From Candidatus Aenigmatarchaeota archaeon (lineage in GTDB: Archaea > Aenigmatarchaeota > Aenigmatarchaeia > QMZP01), in the NCBI GenBank assembly GCA_017609145.1, contig JAFCEM010000040.1, positions 1-7,169 of the forward strand: DNA of 7,169 bases, read 5' to 3'. Positions within the stretch are counted from its first letter, which is position 1. Every line of letters starts with the position of its first letter. Below are positions 1-5,501 of the stretch, piece by piece. The notes under the pieces are model-generated. The model saw only the letters and a list, made by a program, of their open reading frames with translations, did not search any database and was not told where the DNA came from. Both the position numbers and the translations under genes were made by a program.

Positions 1-1
1 T

Positions 2-1132
2 TTGAAGAAACGTATTGATGATGTTGATTCTGCAATAAACAAGTCGAGGGATGGGATTGCCTCGTTAAACACTGAAATCCGGCTTCTTGTTGATGGCGTG
101 AACAGGTTGCAGGGGCTCGGGGCCAAGTGCCCGACATGCGAAAGTGATGTCAGTGAGGAGAGGAAGAGCTCTCTCATTGAGGAGAAAAAGAAGAAAGAAG
201 CCGTGCTGAGGGAAAAAGTAGCAGCTCTTGCCTCAGAGGCAGAGAAGCAGGGCAAAGAGAAGGAGAAACTTGAGGCAGAGCTGGAGAAAAGCCGGCTCGA
301 AAAGGCAAAACTTGAGACTGTTTCACATGAGGCTGATGCACTGAAAGAACTGGAAACAAGAATGGATGATTATACCAGGCGGAAGTCAGAGCTGAAAATC
401 CGGATTGCCGGGCTCGAGGCAGTGCTTGCAAAGAAAGACACAAAGGCAATCCGGGAGGCTTTGAGCAGAATCGTGGCAAAGGAGAGCGAGTCTGCCACCA
501 AGCTGTCAGGATTCGAGGAGAGGATTACCGACAGGCAGAACGTCCTCGCCGGGCTGAAGGAAAGAATAGAAACCCTAGAGAGGTACAGGGCCGAAATAAA
601 ACAGGATGCCGAGATTTCTGAAAAACTCGGAAGCTTTGTCAGGGTGCTCAGGATTACCCAAGAACAATTGAGGAAGGAGTTCCTGAAGACCGTCAACGGC
701 ATCATGGGCGAAATATGGAAGGAGCTGTATCCATACGGTGACTTCGGGTGCGTCAGGCTCTCGATATTCAACGGCGACTACATCCTGCAGCTAAAAGAAA
801 CAGCAGGAGAGGGCTCGTGGGTCTCGGCGGACGGTATTGTGTCAGGAGGCGAGAGGTCAATGGCCTGCCTTGCATTGCGCATAGCATTCTCAATAGCTTT
901 CATACCCAACCTGAAGTGGCTCATCCTTGACGAGCCTACACACAACCTTGACAAGAATGCGATAAACCAGTTCTCCGAGATACTCAGGGAAAGGATAGGC
1001 AGATTCGTTGACCAGGTATTCCTCATCACGCACGAAGAGAGGATTTCAGAATCAATCAGCGGTGCCGGCTCGCTTTACCGCCTGGAGCGCGACAAGGAAG
1101 CCAATGAACCCACGAGGGTTACTGGTGTCTAG
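2..1132 (+). CDS. rad50: DNA double-strand-break repair ATPase Rad50, C-terminal part (5' end outside window)
   Basis: SMC-like ATPase that works with the Mre11 nuclease in tethering and processing DNA ends. The reading frame is open at the left edge. The visible part (376 codons) starts in the coiled coil just before the zinc hook, CPTC at residues 43-46, where two Rad50 molecules dimerise through a shared zinc ion. A highly charged Lys/Glu-rich coiled coil follows (about 50-215). The C-terminal ATPase lobe then carries the ABC signature SGGER (281-285), Walker B LILDEP (307-312) followed by the D-loop, and the H-loop histidine (His344, in LITHEE). Walker A and the N-terminal lobe are missing because the window begins too late; the TTG codon at position 2 is not a start. 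The returning coil arm of about 165 residues looks shorter than in well-studied archaeal Rad50 proteins. The gene ends with TAG at 1130-1132. Mre11 would be expected outside the window to the left. Confidence 0.95.
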   Translation: MKKRIDDVDSAINKSRDGIASLNTEIRLLVDGVNRLQGLGAKCPTCESDVSEERKSSLIEEKKKKEAVLREKVAALASEAEKQGKEKEKLEAELEKSRLEKAKLETVSHEADALKELETRMDDYTRRKSELKIRIAGLEAVLAKKDTKAIREALSRIVAKESESATKLSGFEERITDRQNVLAGLKERIETLERYRAEIKQDAEISEKLGSFVRVLRITQEQLRKEFLKTVNGIMGEIWKELYPYGDFGCVRLSIFNGDYILQLKETAGEGSWVSADGIVSGGERSMACLALRIAFSIAFIPNLKWLILDEPTHNLDKNAINQFSEILRERIGRFVDQVFLITHEERISESISGAGSLYRLERDKEANEPTRVTGV

Positions 1133-1154
1133 AGCACTCACTGGCACACTGCAA

Positions 1155-1163
1155 TTTTTATAT
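1155..1163 (+). promoter_or_regulatory. TATA-box promoter for a leaderless transcript of the 95-aa gene
   Basis: The 51-nt gap after Rad50 holds a T/A-rich element, tttttatat, centred about 24-25 nt before the ATG at 1184. In archaea transcription starts roughly 25 nt downstream of the TATA-box centre, so the predicted start falls at or within a few bases of the ATG. No Shine-Dalgarno motif lies in front of the ATG, which fits a leaderless mRNA. The two T-runs here (1155-1159 and 1165-1169) could also end rad50 transcription. Confidence 0.55.
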
Positions 1164-1183
1164 GTTTTTGTCAAAATAATAGC

Positions 1184-1471
1184 ATGGAAAATGTTGTTGA
1201 TGGAAAATATAATACAGTAACTTTTCTGGATTTATCTGATATTCCAGACGAAGAGATGACTTTTTATGAAATGTTTGGCCAGAAATTAGGATATGGTTGG
1301 ACTGTTGGATTTATTTATCACGCAATGTTATGTGATGCTGCAAAACGATCCAACTCCCAAGATGAATTCAAAGAGATGTTTTTATACGAGTCCCTGGAAA
1401 ACAGGAAATTATTGCAGAGGGTTTATAATGAAATCCTTGAAGGCAACGAGTTTCCGGAGTTCTGGTTATAA
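1184..1471 (+). CDS. Hypothetical protein, 95 aa, acidic, AT-rich, probably leaderless
   Basis: I do not recognise this protein. It is a complete ORF from ATG to TAA, acidic and rich in aromatic residues (Phe, Tyr, Trp), with no clear transmembrane segment, signal peptide, cysteine motif or nucleotide-binding loop. Residues from about 26 onward look mostly helical: a Phe/Tyr/Gly-rich segment (27-50), then a charged amphipathic stretch (about 57-87) ending in the aromatic tail FPEFWL. Base composition (about 34% G+C over most of the gene) is well below that of the adjoining Rad50 (about 55% in the part counted). This suggests a gene of different origin or under weaker codon selection. It has its own TATA box and no ribosome binding site. 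It converges on rps7, with stop codons 11 nt apart. The alternative ORF in another frame (1293-1646) overlaps both this gene and rps7 and is less plausible. Confidence 0.7.
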   Translation: MENVVDGKYNTVTFLDLSDIPDEEMTFYEMFGQKLGYGWTVGFIYHAMLCDAAKRSNSQDEFKEMFLYESLENRKLLQRVYNEILEGNEFPEFWL

Positions 1472-1487
1472 TTTTATTATATCTACC
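1464..1487. terminator. AT-rich palindrome between convergent stop codons, possible bidirectional terminator
   Basis: Between the stop of the 95-aa gene (1471) and the stop of rps7 (1483) is a short palindrome: TATAA (1467-1471), TTTTA loop, TTATA (1477-1481), flanked by GGT and ACC. Transcripts from both sides would run into it. Archaeal termination mainly needs U-rich tracts. The plus strand supplies TTTT here and the minus strand is A-rich, so any terminator should be stronger for the plus-strand gene. Confidence 0.35.
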
Positions 1488-2082
1488 TTGCGCCCTCGGC
1501 CTCGCGCTCGAGCCTGTTCTTCTCGCTTATTGCGAATGACTTCGTATCGCCCTCGGCAGTTGCAATCAGCTCATCCGCTATCACATCGGCCAGCTTCTTC
1601 TTCTTGTGGAAGCTTGCCTTGTATATGCCCTGCGCCAGGAACCTGAGGGCGAGGTTGAGTCTTCTCTGTGGTGAAACGATTACTGCTTTCCTTGCTATTA
1701 TACCACCGAGCCTGTAGGAGGCAACCTCCTCGAGTATAGCGCTGTTTTCGATTGCTTTCACAAGCACCTGCACCGGGTTTTTGCCGGTCTTTTTTTCTAT
1801 CTTCTCAAAGGCCTCCCGTACAGCCTTGTTAAGAACCTGGGTCTTTGCAGGACACAGACCGGATGTTATCTTGTGCCTCTTCCCGGAATGCCCGGGCACC
1901 CTGAGCTTGTTTATGAATCTTTCAACTATACTCATCATGTTTTTGTGGAATTCTGTCGTGGTATACCTGCCGTACGTGAGCGGAACTATTATTGGTTCAA
2001 GGTTTATATGTGCCTTAAGCCCCTCGTCCTCCACATTGACATCCGAAAGGTCCCATCTGTTGAACAATAATATCTTATCCAT
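1483..2082 (-). CDS. rps7: 30S ribosomal protein S7 (uS7)
   Basis: Binds and nucleates folding of the 16S rRNA 3' domain (head of the small subunit), near the exit-site tRNA. The 199-residue protein has the archaeal layout. After an N-terminal extension with INLEPIIVP come the helical core with KNPVQVLVKAIENSA, the SPQRRLNLALRFLAQG helix, and the ADELIATAEGD segment before the C-terminal ...EREAEGAR tail. ATG at 2082 is chosen over the in-frame GTG at 2091. The ATG lies one base after the S12 stop codon (TAG, 2086-2084), while the GTG would add only MHS and overlap rps12. The motif in front is weak (GAGTG about 8 nt upstream), so translation is probably coupled to rps12. In many archaea fusA and tuf follow rps7; here the cluster stops and meets a convergent gene. 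Confidence 0.96.
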   Translation of the reverse strand: MDKILLFNRWDLSDVNVEDEGLKAHINLEPIIVPLTYGRYTTTEFHKNMMSIVERFINKLRVPGHSGKRHKITSGLCPAKTQVLNKAVREAFEKIEKKTGKNPVQVLVKAIENSAILEEVASYRLGGIIARKAVIVSPQRRLNLALRFLAQGIYKASFHKKKKLADVIADELIATAEGDTKSFAISEKNRLEREAEGAR

Positions 2083-2083
2083 A

Positions 2084-2506
2084 CTATGCACTCTTTGGCT
2101 TCTCCTTCTTGCCCTTCAAAAGCTCGTTAAGGCTTACCCCGTTAACCGCAATTACCTTGTACTTTATGCCGTGCATTGAACCAACTGCACCGCCCTGAGA
2201 ACCGCCCACACCTGCTATCGTGACTTCATCATGCTCGTTTATGAACTTTATGGCATTCGTTCCCGGCACAAACGCCGTTACCTGTATGCCGTTCTTGATA
2301 ATCTGTACCCTGACCGCCTTTATTATACCAGAGTGCGGCTGCTTCTGTTCCACGCCTTTCTTCTTTAAAACTATGGCTTTTCCAATCGGCGAACCCTTGA
2401 GTGGATTCTTTTTCCATAATTTGAGCATTTGTTTCTTCTTCTGGGCAGACTTCCATCTCTGCTTTTTTTTCCTCCTCTTCATCTCTCTGGCTGAAAATTC
2501 ACCCAT
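2084..2506 (-). CDS. rps12: 30S ribosomal protein S12 (uS12) with unusual decoding-loop residues
   Basis: Decoding-centre protein of the small subunit that monitors codon-anticodon pairing and guides head closure. Identity is clear from the MGEF start, the basic N-terminal tail, KQPxSxIIKAVRVQIIKNG, FINEHDEVTIAGVGG, and a C-terminus ending VSLNELLKGKKEKPKS, as in archaeal/eukaryotic S12/S23. The family starts at MGEF, so ATG 2506 (140 aa) is preferred; an in-frame ATG at 2518 would add MNDN. No good Shine-Dalgarno motif precedes either ATG. The near-universal loop PNSA reads PHSG (57-60), and the usual D-x-PG of the second decoding loop reads S-M-H-G (110-113). These are point differences inside a well-aligned, unbroken frame, so a frameshift does not explain them. 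The gene is one base from rps7 and probably opens its own transcript after a long gap from the membrane-protein gene. Confidence 0.95.
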   Translation of the reverse strand: MGEFSAREMKRRKKKQRWKSAQKKKQMLKLWKKNPLKGSPIGKAIVLKKKGVEQKQPHSGIIKAVRVQIIKNGIQVTAFVPGTNAIKFINEHDEVTIAGVGGSQGGAVGSMHGIKYKVIAVNGVSLNELLKGKKEKPKSA

Positions 2507-2519
2507 ATTATCATTCATG

Positions 2520-2540
2520 CAACTGGCAGACAGCCTGTTG
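2520..2540 (-). promoter_or_regulatory. Hairpin / imperfect inverted repeat in the rps12 leader
   Basis: On the coding (minus) strand the leader reads CAAC-A-GGC, a TGTCT loop, then GCC-A-GTTG. That gives a 4+3 bp stem with one symmetric A-A mismatch and a 5-nt loop, ending 1 nt before the upstream ATG (2518) and 13 nt before the preferred ATG (2506). It sits where a Shine-Dalgarno motif would be expected, and none is present. It could be a translational control site, for example autoregulation of S12-S7, or a DNA operator (7 of 8 positions symmetric per arm). The role is inference. Confidence 0.4.
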
Positions 2541-2575
2541 ATTAATCCACAAGCGGTTAATGACGCCTGATACTA

Positions 2576-2602
2576 CTTATAAAGCAATGAATATTTAAAA
2601 GT
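2576..2602 (-). promoter_or_regulatory. Probable promoter of the rps12-rps7 unit (two TATA-like boxes)
   Basis: This is the only substantial gap in the minus-strand block. Reading the minus strand just past the membrane-protein stop, there are two archaeal TATA-like boxes: TTTTAAATATT (about 2600-2590), preceded by A-rich bases that could be a BRE, and TTTATAAG (2583-2576). Transcription would start near 2568 or 2555, giving a leader of roughly 50-60 nt that contains the 2520-2540 hairpin. Which box is used cannot be settled from sequence. Confidence 0.5.
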
Positions 2603-2800
2603 TTAGAAGCGCCTTGTCGCGACAGCAACAGAAATCCAGCAAAGGCCGGCAACGAGAAAGAAAAGCAGCGCTATTATCATAGCAAAGACGTACGAGAATT
2701 CTGACACACCTATAGTCATCTCAAGGTTCTGTATAATCCAGGTACCTAAAAGTAAAAAAATGCCCCCGACTATCCAGGCGGAGATGAGCTTGAAACTCAT
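2603..2800 (-). CDS. Small two-helix membrane protein of unknown function, 65 aa
   Basis: Not recognised as any named family. The 65-residue protein has two hydrophobic segments, about 5-24 (ISAWIVGGIFLLLGTWIIQ) and 36-61 (rich in Ile/Leu/Phe/Ala with a single Cys54). They are joined by a short acidic loop, with a TRRF tail. By the positive-inside rule both ends are cytosolic, making a helical hairpin. ATG at 2800 is preferred; it lies 13 nt after the rpoD stop. A TTG at 2827 would add nine residues and overlap rpoD by 14 nt. The ribosome binding site is weak (GAGTG), so coupling to rpoD is likely. A membrane protein at this place in a transcription/translation operon is not part of the usual archaeal order. 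Confidence 0.7.
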   Translation of the reverse strand: MSFKLISAWIVGGIFLLLGTWIIQNLEMTIGVSEFSYVFAMIIALLFFLVAGLCWISVAVATRRF

Positions 2801-2813
2801 AAAAACACTCTGT

Positions 2814-3590
2814 TTATATTTTGTCAATCTTCCTTTTAAATTCCTCTGCCTTTTCCTTGAGTATCTCCGCTGCCTTGTTCACTATATATGCGGGCTCAAG
2901 GCCTGATATTGATTCAACACTGAATACGAACTTGTTCGACACACCCTCGATGCTTATGCCATTGCAGGCATCTTCGCATGCCCTGCAAAAGTCGCATTCT
3001 TCGGGCTTCTTTATGAAAGGCATATTTCCTTTCAGTCCCACAATACCCTTCGGGCATGCACTGACCGCACTTTTCGGGTTGTCACATTTGTCACCCTTTA
3101 TTTCCGGATAGTACTGGTATGATGCGTTGGCTGCCTGGAACTTTGCATGCTGCTTGCCTGTGCCCAGATGGGCAACCGCATACAGCTTTATGTAGTGGTT
3201 TTTCATCAGCTTCACTATAGGAAACTTAGGGCTCGTGGGAGCTATTGTTTTATTGGAGGAAATCATGTCACCCGAATATGCAATCGAAGGCCCGCCCTTC
3301 TCAAGCGAGAATGTAACCTCGCACAACGGACAGCCCTTGCCTTCGCATTTGCAGTCTTCCCTGAAATTCATCTTGTCAGGATCGAACTTCAGGGGTATGA
3401 GGCCCATTCTGTGCGCCACCATCTCGTCAAATAGTATTGAACTGTTTTCAAAAACGTCAACCCATTCCACTGCAAGAACTGGTATTTCGGAAATCATTAT
3501 CCTTCTGAGCGCATTGGCAAAGGCTGGTGTAACACCTTCGACTATGAACCTTATCTTTTCTCCCTTCCTTTCCAGAATCTGTATCTTCAT
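2814..3590 (-). CDS. rpoD: DNA-directed RNA polymerase subunit D (Rpo3), single 4Fe-4S cluster type
   Basis: Archaeal equivalent of bacterial alpha N-terminal domain and eukaryotic Rpb3; with subunit L it forms the platform on which RNA polymerase assembles. The start KIQILERKGEKIRFIVEGVTPAFANALRR and the block DEMVAHRMGLIPL are typical. In 259-residue numbering from the upstream ATG there are two cysteine regions. C81-x-C83-x4-C88-x2-C91 is the usual zinc-like loop. The inserted ferredoxin-like domain (about 165-215) has C170, Pro173, Ala176, C180 in the first motif and C200, C203, C206, C210 in the second. The second motif plus C180 can hold one 4Fe-4S cluster; the other site has lost two ligands. 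The gene has tandem ATGs at 3593 and 3590. The second matches the family start (MKI...) and has better spacing from a GAGTGA motif. It overlaps the nusA stop by 1 nt (4 nt if the first ATG is used). rpoD normally lies in the alpha operon. Confidence 0.96.
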   Translation of the reverse strand: MKIQILERKGEKIRFIVEGVTPAFANALRRIMISEIPVLAVEWVDVFENSSILFDEMVAHRMGLIPLKFDPDKMNFREDCKCEGKGCPLCEVTFSLEKGGPSIAYSGDMISSNKTIAPTSPKFPIVKLMKNHYIKLYAVAHLGTGKQHAKFQAANASYQYYPEIKGDKCDNPKSAVSACPKGIVGLKGNMPFIKKPEECDFCRACEDACNGISIEGVSNKFVFSVESISGLEPAYIVNKAAEILKEKAEEFKRKIDKI

Positions 3591-3994
3591 CATTTCACTC
3601 TTACCCTCTTTGCTGAGCAGTGCCTGCTAACTATCTCATTAAGCGCCTTTATATTATTTCCGTTCTTCCCTATCACAAGCAGCTTTTCGTGACTGGGGAT
3701 TGTTATTGTTATGATGCCGTTGCTCATTTCAATGTTCTTGATGTTTGGAATCATGTTCCTTATCAGTGTTTCCGGATTATCAGAGTATCCGAATACCTTT
3801 ACATATTTCCCGAGCCGTTTCCTGAGTTCCTTGACTACTGAACCATTTTTTCCTATTGCCATGCCTATTTTACTGGAATCTACCAGGAAATAGACACAAT
3901 TTTCCGTAATGACACAGTCCTTCGCGTGCACGTTGGTCACATGTTCAAACGCTGCTATTGTCCTTATTGTCGTAGTTCCAAGTTTTACTGTCAT
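3590..3994 (-). CDS. nusA: NusA-like transcription factor with two KH domains
   Basis: Short archaeal NusA homologue made only of RNA-binding KH domains; it lacks the N-terminal polymerase-binding and S1 domains of bacterial NusA. It is thought to act in transcription elongation, termination or antitermination and to bind nascent RNA. Both KH domains keep the GxxG loop as GKNG, at about residues 49-52 and 110-113 (135-aa numbering), each after a hydrophobic beta strand (IGMAI, LLVI). The N-terminal block ends in KDCVITENCVYFLV, matching the family. Tandem ATGs occur at 3997 and 3994. The second is chosen because an AGGTG motif lies 4 nt before it but only 1 nt before the first. The gene follows L30e as in the common archaeal rpoA2-L30e-nusA-S12-S7 order, but rpoD follows it instead of rps12. 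Confidence 0.93.
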   Translation of the reverse strand: MTVKLGTTTIRTIAAFEHVTNVHAKDCVITENCVYFLVDSSKIGMAIGKNGSVVKELRKRLGKYVKVFGYSDNPETLIRNMIPNIKNIEMSNGIITITIPSHEKLLVIGKNGNNIKALNEIVSRHCSAKRVRVK

Positions 3995-3998
3995 CATG

Positions 3999-4003
3999 CA
4001 CCT
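3999..4003 (-). promoter_or_regulatory. Shine-Dalgarno site of nusA (decides the start)
   Basis: AGGTG on the minus strand is 1 nt from the first ATG and 4 nt from the second of the tandem ATGATG, so the second (3994) is the more likely initiator. Confidence 0.6.
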
Positions 4004-4026
4004 GCTTTATATTGTGCTCGCTGCTT

Positions 4027-4362
4027 TTATTTCTTTATTGCCGCAAGCAGTATTTTAAATGGTTTTCCACACAAATCACCCAATTTTGCGGAGTCGCCAT
4101 TGAATTTGTTTAGTTCAATATCCGAGATTCTGGCGTAGTAATTGAGGTCTTTGAGCACATTCTCCGGTATGTTTGTGGTATAGAATACGCTCAGAACCGA
4201 TCCTCCCTTGATGCATTTCAGTGTGGTTTTGGTTCCTATCAGCAACTTTCCCTTATTCTGGGCCTCCCTGATTCTCTGCTCTGTGCTAACTGTTTTTGCC
4301 TGTTTCTTCTTTGCTACGGGCTTAGCCGCCTTTTTATTTGCAGTGGTTTTCGCTTTTGCCAT
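4027..4362 (-). CDS. rpl30e: 50S ribosomal protein L30e (eL30) with Lys/Ala-rich N-terminal tail
   Basis: Archaeal/eukaryotic large-subunit protein of the L7Ae/L30e RNA-binding superfamily. The 111-residue protein has the family core from about residue 27: GKLLIGTKTTLKCIKGG, the LKDLNYYARISDIEL helix-strand, and LGDLCGKPFKILLAAI near the end. The first 26 residues are an added tail of Lys, Ala, Thr and Pro, likely disordered and rRNA-contacting; it makes the protein longer than the usual approximately 100 residues. ATG at 4362 has a clear GGTGAG five nt upstream that overlaps the S8 stop codon. A gap of about 30 nt separates it from nusA. In most archaea it follows rpoA2; here it follows rps8. 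Confidence 0.93.
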   Translation of the reverse strand: MAKAKTTANKKAAKPVAKKKQAKTVSTEQRIREAQNKGKLLIGTKTTLKCIKGGSVLSVFYTTNIPENVLKDLNYYARISDIELNKFNGDSAKLGDLCGKPFKILLAAIKK

Positions 4363-4372
4363 AATGTCTCAC

Positions 4373-4759
4373 CTAATACACATAACCCAGCAGCTTTCCT
4401 CCGGTATTATGCTTCTTTGCCTTGTGCTGGTCCATTATGCCGCGTGATGTTGTAAGTATGAGAATTCCCACATTGTTTGCAGGAAGGAATCTTTTCTCCC
4501 ATTTTATGAATTCGTTTTTGCCCAGAGAGAACCTCGGCTTTATCACATTGCAGTTGTTTATCTTCCCTTTCAGCTTTACTATGAATTTTCCTCCCCTTCC
4601 GTCTTCCTTGTGGGTGAATCCGCCTATGTAGTCGTGCTCATGCATTATCCTCAGTACCTCCTTTATAATCCTTGAAGAAGGCACTGTACACTCCTTGTTT
4701 CCTATGGATTCCGTGTTCTTTATTATGCAGAACGTGTCTGCCAAGACGTCATGTCTCAT
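4373..4759 (-). CDS. rps8: 30S ribosomal protein S8 (uS8)
   Basis: Primary 16S rRNA-binding protein of the central domain, needed for platform assembly. The 128-residue length and motifs fit the archaeal family: DVLADTFCIIKNTESIGNKEC at the start, EVLRIMHEHDYIGGF, DGRGGKFIVKLKGKINNC, IKPRFSLGKNEFIKWEKRFLPA, and the C-terminal rRNA-binding part ILTTSRGIMDQ...GGKLLGYVY. ATG 4759 is preceded by a full GGTGAT motif 3 nt upstream that overlaps the rps14 stop (TAG). In the standard archaeal spc operon rpl6 and rpl32e follow; here the next gene is rpl30e, which marks the operon junction. Confidence 0.97.
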   Translation of the reverse strand: MRHDVLADTFCIIKNTESIGNKECTVPSSRIIKEVLRIMHEHDYIGGFTHKEDGRGGKFIVKLKGKINNCNVIKPRFSLGKNEFIKWEKRFLPANNVGILILTTSRGIMDQHKAKKHNTGGKLLGYVY

Positions 4760-4767
4760 CTTATCAC

Positions 4768-4989
4768 CTAACTATACTTCTTGAAACCGAGTTTCTTCGC
4801 CTCTTCCCTGAAGCACTGCCTGCAGTAGAGCAGTCCGTAGGACCTTATAAGTCCTCCGGTTCTGCCGCACTTGCGGCATTTCCTTACATTTTTTCCGAAC
4901 TTTCTTTTTCGTGGCTGGTTGAATTTCTCAAGCCTTGCCAGCTTTTCCGGTTTTTTTTCTATCTGTTTCTTTATTCTCTCGTAAGTCAT
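4768..4989 (-). CDS. rps14: 30S ribosomal protein S14 (uS14), zinc-binding, N-terminally extended
   Basis: Small-subunit head protein of the zinc-ribbon type. Cysteines C38, C41, C56 and C59 form the CxxC-x14-CxxC zinc site around GLIRSYGLLYC, and the protein ends in the family signature REEAKKLGFKKYS. At 73 residues it is about 20 longer than the common archaeal form because of a basic helical N-terminus (MTYERIKKQIEKKPEKLARL). The start is well supported: ATG 4989 overlaps the rpl5 stop by one base (TAATG) and has GGTGAGG four nt upstream. From memory, similar extensions occur in DPANN archaea, a hint at the source rather than proof. Confidence 0.95.
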   Translation of the reverse strand: MTYERIKKQIEKKPEKLARLEKFNQPRKRKFGKNVRKCRKCGRTGGLIRSYGLLYCRQCFREEAKKLGFKKYS

Positions 4990-5501
4990 TATTCCTCACC
5001 CTCAGTTATGCTGATACCGAATTCTTTTCTGGCAAACTCCATTGCCTCTTCTTTTGTTATGAGGTGTCCCTTACCTACTCTGGAACGTTTCCTGGACCTT
5101 TTTTTGACCCTGAACCCAGGCCTTTCAAGCGTTACGCAGACATCCATTCCTATTATACCCACATCGGGATCATACTCGATCCCTGGTATGTTTATGTATT
5201 CCTTAACACCGAATGAAAAATTCCCGCTCGTATCGAACTGCCCCGGCTTGAGCCTGTTTTCAACCGCCTGGAGCATGCGCTTGAGCATATCAGCCGCCTC
5301 CTTTCCCCTGAAGGTTGTCTTGACGCCTATCTGCTTTTTTCCAGGACCAAAGGTTGTCCTTTTCCGTGTTTTGGTAATCATCACTTTCTTCCCCGTGATT
5401 TTTTCAAGTACTTTTTTGTAGCTCTCGAGCTTGGGCCCGGACTCTCCTGCGCTCATGTTTATTGTGACCTTCTCCAGAATTATCCTTCTCATCGGGTTCA
5501 T
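4989..5501 (-). CDS. rpl5: 50S ribosomal protein L5 (uL5)
   Basis: 5S rRNA-binding protein of the central protuberance that touches P-site tRNA and forms an intersubunit bridge. The 170 residues match archaeal L5 throughout: NPMRRIILEKVTINMSAGESG at the start, the KKVLEKITGKK helix, KKQIGVKTTFRGKEA, GNFSFGVKEYINIPGIEYDPDVGIIGMDV, and the Arg/Lys-rich VKKRSRKRSRVGK near the end. ATG 5501 overlaps the rps4e stop (ATGA) and has a strong GGAGG six nt upstream, inside the rps4e 3' end. That codon also gives the family's MNPM start. Confidence 0.97.
   Translation of the reverse strand: MNPMRRIILEKVTINMSAGESGPKLESYKKVLEKITGKKVMITKTRKRTTFGPGKKQIGVKTTFRGKEAADMLKRMLQAVENRLKPGQFDTSGNFSFGVKEYINIPGIEYDPDVGIIGMDVCVTLERPGFRVKKRSRKRSRVGKGHLITKEEAMEFARKEFGISITEGEE

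Noticed and set aside
2..4. TTG as the start of the Rad50 ORF
   Set aside because: It falls in the middle of the coiled coil; Walker A and the N-terminal lobe must lie upstream of the window.
1293..1646. 117-codon plus-strand ORF
   Set aside because: It overlaps the 95-aa gene in another frame and runs antisense into rps7; no promoter or ribosome binding site, and low-complexity Arg/Ser/Pro composition.
2801..2827. TTG start for the 65-aa membrane protein, overlapping rpoD by 14 nt
   Set aside because: No ribosome binding site is apparent, and the ATG at 2800 directly precedes the first hydrophobic segment.
4005..4017. TATA-like element (aatataaa on the minus strand) between rpl30e and nusA
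   Set aside because: It is only about 15 nt from the nusA start, so transcription would begin inside the gene and bypass the AGGTG site; the 30-nt gap is better read as an ordinary operon spacer.
4672..5421. 249-codon plus-strand ORF rich in Phe/Leu/Ser, looking like a membrane protein
   Set aside because: It lies antisense to rps8, rps14 and rpl5, all of which match known families with good ribosome binding sites. The hydrophobic look is the complement of Lys/Arg/Glu-rich codons.
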